Positions 17,331 through 27,988 of a DNA stretch of 64,000 bases are shown in pieces (position 1 is the stretch's first letter; each line of letters begins with the position of its first letter). A program made the position numbers and the translations under genes. The stretch comes from Microbacteriaceae bacterium (GTDB lineage: Bacteria > Actinomycetota > Actinomycetes > Actinomycetales > Microbacteriaceae): contig JAODMO010000050.1 in assembly GCA_025464995.1 (NCBI GenBank), positions 1 through 64,000 on the forward strand. The letters run 5' to 3'. The notes beneath the pieces are model-generated. The model saw only the letters and a list, made by a program, of their open reading frames with translations, was not told where the DNA came from and did no database searches.

Positions 17331-17537
17331 ATGAGCGCTAGACCGTGTAGCAAGGTGGCCTGCAGGGCCGACGCCGTGGCAACGCTTACCTATGTGTATG
17401 CCGACTCGATGGCGGTGCTCGGTCCGCTCAGCGGAAGCCCGGAGCCGCACAGCTACGACCTGTGCGCGATGCACGCCGAGCGCATGTCGGTGCCTCAGGG
17501 GTGGCAGGTCATCCGTCATGTAGTTTTGGGGACGTGA
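17331..17537 (+). CDS. DUF3499 family small Cys-containing protein
   Basis: 68 residues. Matches the actinobacterial DUF3499 family (Rv3258c type): an N-terminal CSKVAC pair, ATLTYVYADSMAVLGPL, then YDLCAMHAERMSVPQGW with a further Cys and His that could complete a metal site. The TAGGCT hexamer at 17316-17321, 9 nt upstream of the ATG, is a probable -10, giving an almost leaderless message. Its stop overlaps the manB start as GTGA, so it is coupled to phosphomannomutase. Role unknown; conserved linkage to manB suggests envelope sugar metabolism. Confidence 0.88.
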   Translation: MSARPCSKVACRADAVATLTYVYADSMAVLGPLSGSPEPHSYDLCAMHAERMSVPQGWQVIRHVVLGT

Positions 17538-18946
17538 ATTCCTCCCCGATCGACCTCACCCAGTTCGTCAAGACCTATGACGTCCGCGGCCTCGTCGGCA
17601 GTCAGCTCACCTCCGAGGTCGTCTCCGCACTCGCCGCCGGATTCGTCGACGAGATCGGCGCGGCGAGCACCGACGTCGTCGTCGGCCACGACATGCGCGA
17701 CTCCTCGCCCGAGTTCGCCGCCGCATTCGCGCGGGGCGCGCAGTCGCGCGGGGCGAACGTCGTCTCGATCGGCCTCTGCTCGACCGACGAGACCTATTTC
17801 GCCTCCGGGTCGCTGAACGCACCCGCCGCGATGTTCACGGCGTCGCACAACCCCGCGACGTACAACGGCATCAAGTTCAGTCGCGCCGGCGCCCAGGGCA
17901 TCAGCCTCAACACGGGGCTCGCGGCCATCCGCGATCGTGCGGCGGCCTACCTCGCCGACGGACTCGATGTCGTCGACACTCCGGGAACGTTCCGCGAGGT
18001 CGACGTGCTCGGCGACTACGCCGCCTACCTCCGTCGACTCGTCGACCTCGGCGGCATCCGTCCGATACGCGTCGTCGTCGATGCGGGCAACGGCATGGGG
18101 GGAATGACTGTGCCCGCCGTGCTGGGCACAGCCGCGGGGCTGCCCCCACTGCCCATCGAGATCATCCCCATGTACTTCGACCTCGACGGCACCTTCCCGA
18201 ATCACGAGGCCAACCCTCTCGAGCCGGCCAACATCGTCGACCTGCAGAAGGCCGTCGTCGAGCACGGAGCCGACCTGGGCCTCGCCTTCGACGGTGACGC
18301 CGACCGCTGCTTCGTCGTCGACGAGAAGGGCGAGCCGGTCACGCCGTCGGCGGTCGCGGCCATCGTCGCTCTCCGGGAGATCACGCGTGTCCGGGCACTC
18401 GAGCCCGACCTCGATATCGTCGTGCTGCACAACCTCATCACCTCGCGCATCGTGCCCGAGACGATCGAGGCCGCGGGGGCCACGGCCGTGCGCACCCACG
18501 TCGGGCACTCGCTCATCAAAGACCAGATGCGCGAGACTGGCGCGATATTCGGCGGCGAGCACAGCGCCCACTACTACTTCCGCGACTTCTGGGGCGCCGA
18601 CAACGGAATGCTCGCCGCCATGCACCTGCTCGCCGAGTTCGGCTACCAGGAGCTGCCCCTCTCCCAGTTCGCGGCGCGGTACAACCCGTACTTCCTCAGC
18701 GGTGAGATCAACTCCACGGTCACGGATGTCGCGGGCGCCTACGAGCGCATCGTGACGGCATTCACCGGCATCGGCGAGTTCGACGAACTCGACGGTCTCA
18801 CCGTGTCCGGCCAGGGCGACTCGTTCTGGTGGTTCAACGTGCGCCCGTCCAACACGGAGCCGCTCCTGCGTCTCAACGTCGAGGCGGGAACCAGTGCGCA
18901 GATGGCCGCCATCCGCGACCAGGCGCTCGCCATCATCCGCGAGTAG
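17534..18946 (+). CDS. manB: Phosphomannomutase/phosphoglucomutase
   Basis: 470 residues from the GTG overlapping the DUF3499 stop (GTGA). Interconverts mannose-6-phosphate and mannose-1-phosphate for GDP-mannose synthesis. All four alpha-D-phosphohexomutase motifs are present: catalytic TASHNPATYNG with phosphoserine Ser104, metal loop FDGDADRCF, sugar loop GGEHSAHYYF, and phosphate-binding RPSNTEPLLRL near the C-terminus. It forms a pathway with ManA (7.5 kb) upstream and Gmd at the left edge. Confidence 0.94.
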   Translation: MNSSPIDLTQFVKTYDVRGLVGSQLTSEVVSALAAGFVDEIGAASTDVVVGHDMRDSSPEFAAAFARGAQSRGANVVSIGLCSTDETYFASGSLNAPAAMFTASHNPATYNGIKFSRAGAQGISLNTGLAAIRDRAAAYLADGLDVVDTPGTFREVDVLGDYAAYLRRLVDLGGIRPIRVVVDAGNGMGGMTVPAVLGTAAGLPPLPIEIIPMYFDLDGTFPNHEANPLEPANIVDLQKAVVEHGADLGLAFDGDADRCFVVDEKGEPVTPSAVAAIVALREITRVRALEPDLDIVVLHNLITSRIVPETIEAAGATAVRTHVGHSLIKDQMRETGAIFGGEHSAHYYFRDFWGADNGMLAAMHLLAEFGYQELPLSQFAARYNPYFLSGEINSTVTDVAGAYERIVTAFTGIGEFDELDGLTVSGQGDSFWWFNVRPSNTEPLLRLNVEAGTSAQMAAIRDQALAIIRE

Positions 18947-18997
18947 CCCTCGGCGGCTCACCGGGCGCTCCGTGGCAAGTCGTGGGAGACTGTGCGC

Positions 18998-20482
<1,485 letters not shown>

Positions 20483-20488
20483 GCTCGC

Positions 20489-21346
20489 TTATCGGTCGGG
20501 GAAACCGTTCGGGAGTCCGCCGAGCACCGGTGCGAGCCGTTCGAGTCCGCTCGCCTCGAGTCGGAGCGCGGTGAGCTCGCGCTCGCGGCGCACCGCGGCG
20601 ACCCCGGCGAGGAACAGCTCCGCCTCGATCGTGGGCAGCGGTGAGACGTAGGGTGAGGCCTCGACGGCCAGTTCGCGGCTCAGGCGGTGTCGTGTCTCGG
20701 GCGTGAGACGCGGCGCCTGCGCGAGGAACTGCGCGATGCGGCGCGAGAGGCGGTCGGGCATTCTCGCCACGTCGACGGTGAGCGCCCACTGCGCGAGCTG
20801 CTCGGGAACGCCGTACACCGGCTTGTCGGTGAGCGAGACCCGCTCGTGCTGGCTGAACGTGCCGGCGACGAGGTCGCCGAGCCGTTTCGACCGCTCGTTG
20901 AGCAGGGAGGTGATCACCGCGATGCCACCGAGGCTCATGAAGATCTCGATGACACCGAGCAGGGCCCGGATGAACGCGTGGCGGAAGCCGATCGCACCGC
21001 CGTCGTCGCGCACGATGCGGGCCCCGATCACGAGCTTGCCGAGCGACTTGCCGTGGCTGAGCGTCTCGACGGCGATGGGGGCGACGACGATCGCGAGCAC
21101 GAGCATGGCGACCGCCACGGCCGCGATCACCGCGTCTCCGAGCTGGAAGTTGTCGACCAGGATCGGGATGACGAGCAGCACGAGCACCAGGTAGAAGCCG
21201 AGGTAGGCGACGAAGTCGACGAGCGCGCCGGCCGCCCGCAGCACGAAGCTCGACGGACGCAGGTCGAGCGCGACCGCCTCGCCCGTGACGATCTCGTCGT
21301 CCAGCTCGGAGTATGAGGACTGGTCGATCGCGGGGAGTCGCGGCAT
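20489..21346 (-). CDS. RDD family membrane protein
   Basis: 285 residues. Three or four membrane helices lie in residues about 35-170, opening with the degenerate RDD signature LRAAGALVDFVAYLGFYL and a later VETLSHGKSLGKLVIGARIVRDDG, which is characteristic of the family. The cytoplasmic C-terminal half is Leu/Arg-rich. RDD proteins are proposed transporters or ion exchangers. Its neighbour on the other strand is the SpoIIM-like gene, start to start with only 16 bp between them. In many actinobacteria this pair sits next to MoxR/DUF58, as here. Confidence 0.85.
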   Translation of the reverse strand: MPRLPAIDQSSYSELDDEIVTGEAVALDLRPSSFVLRAAGALVDFVAYLGFYLVLVLLVIPILVDNFQLGDAVIAAVAVAMLVLAIVVAPIAVETLSHGKSLGKLVIGARIVRDDGGAIGFRHAFIRALLGVIEIFMSLGGIAVITSLLNERSKRLGDLVAGTFSQHERVSLTDKPVYGVPEQLAQWALTVDVARMPDRLSRRIAQFLAQAPRLTPETRHRLSRELAVEASPYVSPLPTIEAELFLAGVAAVRRERELTALRLEASGLERLAPVLGGLPNGFPDR

Positions 21347-21362
21347 GCCATCATTTAAGCAG

Positions 21363-22358
21363 ATGGACCTCGACGCCTACGCCGCCGCACACCGCGAAGA
21401 ATGGGATCGCCTTGCCCAGCTCGGCAAGAAGCGGCGCATCTCCGGTGCGGAGGCCGACGAGCTCATCGACCGCTACCAGTCGGGTGCGAGCCAGCTGTCG
21501 GCGATGAAGACGACGGCGGGGCAGTCGCCGCAGGGCGACCGTCTCTCGCTCTACCTCTCTCGAGCGCGGCTGCGTTTCACGGGCGTCTCGGGCAACGTGG
21601 TCGGCCAGCTCGTGAGCTTCTTCGTGCTGCAACTGCCGGCTGCGCTCTACCGCATCCGCTGGCTCTGCCTCGCCATGACCGTCGCGAGTCTTGCCATCGC
21701 GGCCGTCTACGGGGCGTGGGCGTCGTCGAACCCGGAGGTGCTGGCGACCATGGGGGACGCGAGCGCGCTCGAGAAGTACGCGAAGGAGGACTTCGTGAAC
21801 TACTACTCCGACAACTCCGGGAGCGCCTTCACGAGCTTCGTCTGGACGAACAATGCGTGGATCGCGACCCAGTCGGTGGCCTTCGGGATCCTCGGGGTGT
21901 ACGCGCCGTACATCATGTTCAGCAACGCGCAGCAGCTCGGCATGACGGCCGCGATCATGCAGGAGTACGACCGCCTCGACGTCTTCTTCCTCTACATCGC
22001 CCCGCACGGGCAGCTCGAGCTCTACTCCATCTTCGTGGCCGGTGCGGCGGGCATGCGGATCGCGTGGGCGTGGATCGCCCCCGGCGCTCGAACGCGCGGT
22101 CGAGCGCTCGCCGAGGATGGCCGCGCCCTCTTCACCGTCGCGGTAGGACTCATCCTGTCGCTTCTCGTCTCAGGCCTCATCGAGGGAAACGTGACGCGGC
22201 AGGATTGGCCGTGGCCCGTCAAGATCGGCATCGGCAGCGTCGCGCTGACCGCCTTCCTCGCCTACCAGTGGGTGCAGGGGCGGCGCGCGTTCCGATCGGG
22301 GGAGACGGGCGACCTCGACGAGTTCGAAGCGGGCGCGAAACAGCTCATCGCGGGGTGA
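21363..22358 (+). CDS. Stage II sporulation protein M-like integral membrane protein
   Basis: 331 residues from the ATG at 21363 (MDLDAYAAAHREEWDRL, the conserved family opening). A helical cytoplasmic N-terminus of about 110 residues is followed by five or six membrane segments and a short Asp/Glu-rich tail. SpoIIM proteins act in peptidoglycan remodelling of endospore formers; in non-sporulating actinobacteria the homologue is paired with an RDD gene and a MoxR-DUF58 cluster and has an unknown membrane role. The only non-coding DNA upstream is the 16-bp gap shared with the RDD gene, so promoter elements must overlap coding sequence. Confidence 0.85.
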   Translation: MDLDAYAAAHREEWDRLAQLGKKRRISGAEADELIDRYQSGASQLSAMKTTAGQSPQGDRLSLYLSRARLRFTGVSGNVVGQLVSFFVLQLPAALYRIRWLCLAMTVASLAIAAVYGAWASSNPEVLATMGDASALEKYAKEDFVNYYSDNSGSAFTSFVWTNNAWIATQSVAFGILGVYAPYIMFSNAQQLGMTAAIMQEYDRLDVFFLYIAPHGQLELYSIFVAGAAGMRIAWAWIAPGARTRGRALAEDGRALFTVAVGLILSLLVSGLIEGNVTRQDWPWPVKIGIGSVALTAFLAYQWVQGRRAFRSGETGDLDEFEAGAKQLIAG

Positions 22359-22375
22359 CGCCGGCGCGCCTTATT

Positions 22376-22409
22376 TTGAGTAATTCATGATAGGCCGTAG
22401 GGTGGACGG
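22376..22409 (+). promoter_or_regulatory. Promoter of the Fur-catalase pair with overlapping dyad
   Basis: TTGAGT (22376-22381), 16-nt spacer, TAGGGT (22398-22403), then six bases to the ATG, so the message is probably leaderless. An imperfect dyad TGAGTAATTCA (22377-22387; TGA-N5-TCA, 8 of 11 symmetric) covers the -35 in an AT-rich island and is a candidate site for the Fur-type repressor encoded here. Confidence 0.5.
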
Positions 22410-22826
22410 ATGCACGCGAGCTTCGAACACCGGTTGCGCGAGGCGGGCCTCCGTGTCACGGGCGGTCGCCTCGCGTTGCTGCACGTGCTCGAGCGGTCGC
22501 CGCACAGCGACGCCGTCTCCCTGCACCGCACGCTCGTCGCGGCCGATGCCCGCACCTCGATCCAGTCGGTGCACAACGTGCTCGCCGACCTCACCGTCGC
22601 GGGGCTGCTGCGCCGCATAGAGCCCGCGAACTCGCCCGCGCGCTACGAGCTGAGGATCGGTGACAACCACCACCACATCGTGTGCACGTCATGCGGTGCC
22701 GTCGCCGACGTCGACTGCGTCGTCGGCCACGCCCCGTGCCTCGCGCCATCCGACACCGCCGGGTTCACCCTTGCGACGGCGGAGGTCACCTTCTGGGGTC
22801 TCTGCGCGGCGTGCCAAAGCCTCTGA
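22410..22826 (+). CDS. Fur-family transcriptional regulator (CatR/FurA-type)
   Basis: 138 residues: N-terminal winged helix ([20 protein letters not shown], then [21 protein letters not shown]) and a C-terminal metal-binding/dimerisation domain. HHH at 87-89 forms the regulatory metal site; C92-x2-C95 and C132-x2-C135 form the structural zinc site. Encoded 37 bp upstream of a catalase on the same strand, the arrangement of peroxide-sensing CatR-CatA in Streptomyces and FurA-KatG in mycobacteria. Likely represses itself and the catalase until peroxide oxidises it. The metal used is not evident from sequence. Confidence 0.9.
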   Translation: MHASFEHRLREAGLRVTGGRLALLHVLERSPHSDAVSLHRTLVAADARTSIQSVHNVLADLTVAGLLRRIEPANSPARYELRIGDNHHHIVCTSCGAVADVDCVVGHAPCLAPSDTAGFTLATAEVTFWGLCAACQSL

Positions 22827-22863
22827 TTCCGTACCGTACCGACGCACCATCCCAAGGAGAACC

Positions 22864-24357
22864 ATGACCGACAACTACACGACCAGCCAGACGGGCTCCG
22901 CTGTCGCCAGCGACGCCCACTCCCAGACGGCCGGCCCCGACGGCGTCACCGCTCTCCATGACCGCTACCTCGTCGAGAAGCTTGCGCAGTTCAACCGAGA
23001 GCGCATCCCGGAGCGCATCGTGCACGCGAAGGGCGGCGGAGCGTTCGGCGAGTTCGTCGTGACCGGTGATGTCTCGGCCTACACCCGTGCCGCGGTGTTC
23101 CAGCCGGGCGCGACGACCGAGACCCTGCAGCGCTTCTCGAGCGTCGCGGGCGAGCAGGGCTCCCCGGACACCTGGCGCGACGTGCGTGGCTTCTCGGTGA
23201 AGTTCTACACCAGCGAGGGCAACTACGACATCGTCGGCAACAACACCCCCGTGTTCTTCATCCGTGACGGCATCAAGTTTCCCGACTTCATCCACTCGCA
23301 GAAGCGCCTTCCCGGCTCGGGACTGCGCAACGCCGACATGCAGTGGGACTTCTGGACGCTCTCCCCGGAGTCGGCCCACCAGGTGACGTACCTCATGGGC
23401 GACCGCGGGCTGCCGCGCTCATGGCGCGAGATGCCGGGCTTCGGCTCGCACACCTACCAGTGGATCAACGCGGCCGGCGAGCGCTTCTGGGTGAAGTACC
23501 ACTTCACCTCGAACCAGGGCAACGTCGAGATGGAGGGCGCGGAGGCCGAGATCATCGCGGGTGCCGACGCCGACTACTACCGACGCGACCTCTACGAGGC
23601 GATCGAGCGCGGCGACTTCCCGTCGTGGGACGTGCACGTGCAGGTCATGCCGTACGACGACGCGAAGACGTACCGGTTCAACCCGTTCGACCTCACGAAG
23701 GTCTGGCCGCACGGTGACTACCCGCTCATCAAGGTCGGCACCCACACGCTCAACCGCAACCCGGAGAACTTCTTCGCCCAGATCGAGCAGGCCGCGTTCT
23801 CGCCCGCCAACACCGTTCCCGGCATCGACATCAGCCCCGACAAGATGCTCATGGCGCGCGTGTTCTCCTACCCCGACGCGCAGCGCTACCGCGTCGGCAC
23901 CAACTACAACGAGCTGCCGGTGAACGCGCCGAAATCTCCGGTGCACAACTACTCGCAGGACGGCTCCGCGCGCCACGGCTACAAGCCCGCGTCCGCGCCG
24001 GTGTACGCGCCGAACTCCTTCGGCGGCCCCGTGGCCGACCCGGCGAAGGCCGGAGCCGGCAGCTGGGAGTCGGACGGCGAGCTGGTGCGCGCCGCGGCGA
24101 CCCTGCACGCCGAGGACTCCGACTTCGGCCAGGCCGGAACGCTGTACCGAGACGTGTTCGACGAGGCCGCCAAGGCGCGCTTCCTCCAGACCATCACGGG
24201 TGCGGTCGGCGGAACGACGATTCCCGAGATCCGCGAGCGCGCCATCCAGTACTGGACGAGCGTGGATGCGACGCTGGGCGCCGCCCTGCGCGCCGCCCTC
24301 GCATCGTCGGTCGAGACGCCGAACGAGTCGGCGGAGTACGTGGGCGTAGCGGAGTAG
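22864..24357 (+). CDS. katA: Monofunctional haem catalase (small-subunit type)
   Basis: 497 residues. It decomposes hydrogen peroxide to water and oxygen. Catalytic His54 lies in [14 protein letters not shown], the distal Asn at about residue 127 in [12 protein letters not shown], and the proximal haem-ligand Tyr at about 337 in [15 protein letters not shown]. Length and lack of a flavodoxin-like C-terminal domain place it in the small-subunit group (clade 3-like). AAGGAG (22854-22859) precedes the ATG at 22864. Its regulator is the Fur-type gene 37 bp upstream. The gene ends at a large inverted repeat shared with the convergent DUF58 gene. Confidence 0.95.
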   Translation: MTDNYTTSQTGSAVASDAHSQTAGPDGVTALHDRYLVEKLAQFNRERIPERIVHAKGGGAFGEFVVTGDVSAYTRAAVFQPGATTETLQRFSSVAGEQGSPDTWRDVRGFSVKFYTSEGNYDIVGNNTPVFFIRDGIKFPDFIHSQKRLPGSGLRNADMQWDFWTLSPESAHQVTYLMGDRGLPRSWREMPGFGSHTYQWINAAGERFWVKYHFTSNQGNVEMEGAEAEIIAGADADYYRRDLYEAIERGDFPSWDVHVQVMPYDDAKTYRFNPFDLTKVWPHGDYPLIKVGTHTLNRNPENFFAQIEQAAFSPANTVPGIDISPDKMLMARVFSYPDAQRYRVGTNYNELPVNAPKSPVHNYSQDGSARHGYKPASAPVYAPNSFGGPVADPAKAGAGSWESDGELVRAAATLHAEDSDFGQAGTLYRDVFDEAAKARFLQTITGAVGGTTIPEIRERAIQYWTSVDATLGAALRAALASSVETPNESAEYVGVAE

Positions 24358-24390
24358 CCCGCCGGCTGGTTGAGCAGGGCCGTCGCCGGC

Positions 24391-24434
24391 CCGTATCGAA
24401 ACCGGTGTTCGCGCACCGTCCGGTTTCGATACGG
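24391..24434. terminator. 15-bp perfect inverted repeat between convergent genes (terminator / REP-like element)
   Basis: CCGTATCGAAACCGG (24391-24405) and CCGGTTTCGATACGG (24420-24434) are perfectly complementary across a 14-nt loop. The flanks (GGTTGAGCAGGGCCG on the left, CGCGGAGGGCCTACTCGG on the right) match the style of the intergenic TTGAGTAG...TATCGAAACC repeats common in Microbacteriaceae genomes. Its position between the 3' ends of katA and the DUF58 gene fits bidirectional termination. Confidence 0.65.
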
Positions 24435-24463
24435 CCGCGGAGGGCCTACTCGGACCGCGTGAC

Positions 24464-25780
24464 CTACAGCCGCCCGGCCGCCTTCAGCGCGATGTAGCGG
24501 TCGGCCAGGGCGGGCGGCAGGTCGGCGGGCGATGCCGTGACGACCTCCGCCCCGAGCTGGCGGATGGCGGCGGACACCCGCGCGACGTCGAGCAGCGCGC
24601 GCTCGCCCGCCGCCGCCCGGTAGACCTCCGCACGATTCGCGCGCTCCCGCGTCACGGCGACGACGGACGGGTCGACGACGGATGACACGAGCACGGTGTG
24701 TCGGTGCGCCAGTTGGGGGAGCACGGAGAGGAGTCCGCGAGCGGCGCCCGGCGCGTCGATCGACGTGGCGAGCACGACGAGCGAGTGCTGGGAGGTGACG
24801 GAGCGCACGAGGCCCGGCACGGCGCTCCAGTCCATCTCGATCAGTTCCGGCTCGATCGGCGCCATCGCCGTGACCATCCGGTTCAGCAGTTCCGGTCCGC
24901 TCGCGCCCTGGACGCGGCCGCGCGCGCGCCGGTCGTAGACGACGAGGTCGACGCGGTCGCCGGCCCGTGACGCGAGCGCGGCGAGCAGGAGCGCCGACTC
25001 GAACGCGGTGTCTAAGCGCGGCTCGTTCTCGATTCGGGCTGCGGACGTGCGGCCGCTGTCGACCACGATGACCACTCGACGGTCACGCTCCGGCCGCCAC
25101 GTGCGCACCACGAGCTTGCTGCCCGAGCCGGTGGACGGGTCGCCCCGCCGCGCCGTAGCGCGCCAGTCGATGGAGCGCACGTCGTCGCCACGCACGTAGT
25201 CGCGCAGGCTGTCGAACTCGGTGCCGGGCCCTCGGACCATGACGCTCGTCGCGCCGTCGAGCTCGCGCAGCCGCGCAAGCCGCGACGGCAGGTGCTTGCG
25301 GGAGTTGAACGGCGGCAGCACGCTGATCGACCCCGACACAGCGATCGACGCCTGGCGGGCGACCAGACGCAGCGGGCCGAACGACCGGATCGTGACGTGC
25401 GCGGCCCGGCGCTCCCCGCGCCGGAACGGGGTGAGCAGCGTCGTGACGGCGCGCCGCTCGCCGGCGGGCACGTCGAGGCGGTGGCGGGACGGGGACGCCG
25501 CTGCCGACGGCGGCCAGCCATCGCGCATGATCGCGCGCAGCCGCCGCCCGCCCGGATTGGTGAGGTACAGCGTGGTCTCCACCGTCTCGCCGAGTCGCAC
25601 CGGTCCGGGAAGCCTGCGCTCCAACAGCACGCGCCGGGGAGACGCGGCGACGGCGAGGTCGACGGCGCCGAGCACCACGACGAAAGCGATCCACACCCAG
25701 AGGGCGGCAGGGTCGTCGAGCAGCACGATCGGCACGACGCCGATCGCGAGCAGCGAGACGAACCAGCCGGTGATCGCCAT
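24464..25780 (-). CDS. DUF58 domain protein (MoxR-associated)
   Basis: 438 residues. Two N-terminal membrane helices (about 4-45) precede a soluble region with a beta-sandwich part and the DUF58 signature DYVRGDDVRSIDWRATARRG, followed by a von Willebrand-like fold (RRVVIVVDSGRTSAARI contains a MIDAS-like DSG). DUF58 proteins work with MoxR AAA+ ATPases in envelope assembly or stress responses. The ATG shares one base with the MoxR stop (TGATG), so the two are translationally coupled. Last gene of a five-gene leftward operon. Confidence 0.88.
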   Translation of the reverse strand: MAITGWFVSLLAIGVVPIVLLDDPAALWVWIAFVVVLGAVDLAVAASPRRVLLERRLPGPVRLGETVETTLYLTNPGGRRLRAIMRDGWPPSAAASPSRHRLDVPAGERRAVTTLLTPFRRGERRAAHVTIRSFGPLRLVARQASIAVSGSISVLPPFNSRKHLPSRLARLRELDGATSVMVRGPGTEFDSLRDYVRGDDVRSIDWRATARRGDPSTGSGSKLVVRTWRPERDRRVVIVVDSGRTSAARIENEPRLDTAFESALLLAALASRAGDRVDLVVYDRRARGRVQGASGPELLNRMVTAMAPIEPELIEMDWSAVPGLVRSVTSQHSLVVLATSIDAPGAARGLLSVLPQLAHRHTVLVSSVVDPSVVAVTRERANRAEVYRAAAGERALLDVARVSAAIRQLGAEVVTASPADLPPALADRYIALKAAGRL

Positions 25781-26790
25781 CAGATGGGAACCTGCACCTG
25801 CTGCAGGATCGATCGGAGGATGGCGTCGGGCGATACCCCTTCGAGCTCCGCCTCCGGTCGCAGCTGCAGCCGGTGCCGCATCACGGGCAGCGCCATCGCC
25901 TGCACGTGGTCGGGCGTGATGGCGCTCGACCCGCCGAGCCAGGCCCACGCCTTGGCCGCCGACAGCAGCGCCGTGGTGCCGCGGGGGCTCACGCCGAGCC
26001 TGACCGACGGGCTCTGCCGTGTGGCCCTCGAGAGGTCGACCGCATAGCCGATGACGTCGGCGCTCGCACCGACGCGGGCGACGGATGCCTGCGCCTGCCC
26101 CAGCTCGTCGGCGTCGAGAACAGCGGTCACGCCGGCGGTCGCGAGATCACGCGCGTTGAATCCGGCGACGTGGCGACGCATCACCTCGACCTCCGTCGCG
26201 CGCTCCGGCAGGTCGAGCACGAGCTTGAGCATGAAGCGGTCGAGCTGTGCCTCGGGCAGGGTGTAGGTGCCCTCGTACTCGATCGGGTTCATCGTCGCCG
26301 CGACCATGAACGGCACGGGCAGCAGCCGGCTCTCGCCGTCGACCGAGACCTGGCGCTCCTCCATCGCCTCCAGCAACGCCGACTGGGTCTTCGGGGGAGT
26401 GCGGTTGATCTCATCCGCCAACAGGATGTTGGTGAAGACGGGCCCCGCGCGAAACTCGAACTCGCTCAGCTTGGTGTCGTAGACGAGCGAGCCGGTGACA
26501 TCGCCGGGCATGAGGTCGGGCGTGAATTGCACGCGCTTGGTGTCGAGCTGGAGGGTGCGGCTCAGTGTGCGCACCAGCAGGGTCTTGGCGACACCGGGCA
26601 CACCCTCGAGCAGCACGTGTCCGCCGGCGAGCAGCGCGATCATGAGTCCGGTGACCGCGGCGTCCTGGCCGACCACCGCCTTGCCGACCTCGTCGCGCAC
26701 CCGCACGAATGCCGCGCGGAGCTCGGACTCGCTCATCTGAACAGTCGGTTCCATTCCTGCTGTGCTCTCTTCCTTCGGTGCAACGGTCAT
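25780..26790 (-). CDS. MoxR-family AAA+ ATPase
   Basis: 336 residues. The AAA_3/MoxR core has Walker A GVPGVAKT, Walker B ILLADEINRTPPKTQ and sensor ATMNPIEYEGTYTLPEAQLDRF, then the C-terminal lid domain with VSPRGTTALLSAAKAWAW. MoxR ATPases are chaperone-like remodelers that insert metal or activate partner complexes with a MIDAS domain, here probably the DUF58 protein. It is preceded by the DUF4350 gene with a 13-bp gap. An internal ATG (MEPTVQMSESE) is a possible alternative start. Confidence 0.93.
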   Translation of the reverse strand: MTVAPKEESTAGMEPTVQMSESELRAAFVRVRDEVGKAVVGQDAAVTGLMIALLAGGHVLLEGVPGVAKTLLVRTLSRTLQLDTKRVQFTPDLMPGDVTGSLVYDTKLSEFEFRAGPVFTNILLADEINRTPPKTQSALLEAMEERQVSVDGESRLLPVPFMVAATMNPIEYEGTYTLPEAQLDRFMLKLVLDLPERATEVEVMRRHVAGFNARDLATAGVTAVLDADELGQAQASVARVGASADVIGYAVDLSRATRQSPSVRLGVSPRGTTALLSAAKAWAWLGGSSAITPDHVQAMALPVMRHRLQLRPEAELEGVSPDAILRSILQQVQVPI

Positions 26791-26803
26791 AGGGTAAGTG
26801 GCT

Positions 26804-27988
26804 CTAGGCGGGGGTGACGGCGATGACGACGGCCCGCTCGAGCACGAGCAGGTCGTCGGAGAGCGCGACGAGGTCGCGGTCGTTGGCGGGGCGGGCGTCG
26901 ACGAGCACGCGGCGCACCTCCGGTTCGGAGCGACCCGTCACTGCGCTCGCCGCGGCGATGACGTCGTCGACGGTCGCCACGCGCGGCAGCCCGCACACGA
27001 GGGCGATGCGCTCGACGGCGCCGATGCGCAGGGCGTCGAGCGCGCGCAGCCGCGCCGACGAGCTCTCGTAGAGCCGCGCCCTTCCCTGCATGGTCTCGTT
27101 CGCGCGCACCGTCACCGGCAGGTTCTCGACGATGAGCGGTCCGAAGCGGCGGCCACGCCACACCGCGGCGGCGAGGGCGGTCAACGCGACCAGGGCGACC
27201 GCGGGCAGCACCCAGTCGGGGCTCAGTTGGCCGATGGTCGGCGCGCCCTCGGTGACCAGATCGGCGGCCGACGGGAGGTACCAGACGAGGGTCGGATGAC
27301 GCCCCAGGAGCGTGAGCGCGAACGCGGCGTTGCCCCGCTCGTCGACCGACTCGTTGCTGAGTGCGCTCGTGGCTCCGACGACCGTGGCCGTGCCGCCGTC
27401 GCGCTCGACCTGCACGACCGAGTAGACCCCGTCACCGCTGCCGAAGCAGCGGACGGCGCTGTCTGCGCCCGTGTACCGGTAGCCGAAGCCGGCGCCCGTG
27501 ATCGATCCGGCGTTGTCCGCCGCGTCGAGGGAGCAGTCGTCGTCGAGCTCGCCGTCGACCGCGCCGGCCTGGGCGATGTCGGGGGAGAGGTCGACCAGCT
27601 GCTCGAACGCGGGGTCGACCACGATGACCGTGTCGGCGAGCCCGTACACCTCCGCGCGTTGCCCGGCGTCGAGGATGCCGTCGGGGTCGTAGTAGAGCAG
27701 CGTCGTGGCGGACGGGTCGCCGATCGCATCCTCGGCGTCGTCGAGAGTGGAGGTCGCCTCCACCCTCACACCCTGCTGGCGGAGCACCTCGGCGATCGCC
27801 CGAGAGCCCGCCGGTGCCGGGTTCTCGGGCGACAACGCCGCCCCGGAGGACAGCGACCCGGCGAAGGCCAGCCCGATGACCGCCACGAGGATCGCGAACA
27901 CGGTGGCCGCGACCCAGAAGACCGACCGGCGCAACACCGTCGTCGCGCTCGCCGTCATCACGCGCTGTGGCGTCGTGGTCGCGGTCAT
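26804..27988 (-). CDS. DUF4350 domain membrane protein
   Basis: 394 residues. An N-terminal membrane helix (about 24-48) is followed by an extracytoplasmic DUF4350 domain (NPAPAGSRAIAEVLRQQGVRVEAT, LLYYDPDGILDAGQRAEV), a second helix near residue 270 (WVLPAVALVALTALAAAVW), and a cytoplasmic C-terminal part. The ATG at 27988 overlaps the stop of the DUF4129 gene as ATGA. Standard member of the MoxR-DUF58-DUF4350-DUF4129 operon; molecular function unknown. Confidence 0.87.
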   Translation of the reverse strand: MTATTTPQRVMTASATTVLRRSVFWVAATVFAILVAVIGLAFAGSLSSGAALSPENPAPAGSRAIAEVLRQQGVRVEATSTLDDAEDAIGDPSATTLLYYDPDGILDAGQRAEVYGLADTVIVVDPAFEQLVDLSPDIAQAGAVDGELDDDCSLDAADNAGSITGAGFGYRYTGADSAVRCFGSGDGVYSVVQVERDGGTATVVGATSALSNESVDERGNAAFALTLLGRHPTLVWYLPSAADLVTEGAPTIGQLSPDWVLPAVALVALTALAAAVWRGRRFGPLIVENLPVTVRANETMQGRARLYESSSARLRALDALRIGAVERIALVCGLPRVATVDDVIAAASAVTGRSEPEVRRVLVDARPANDRDLVALSDDLLVLERAVVIAVTPA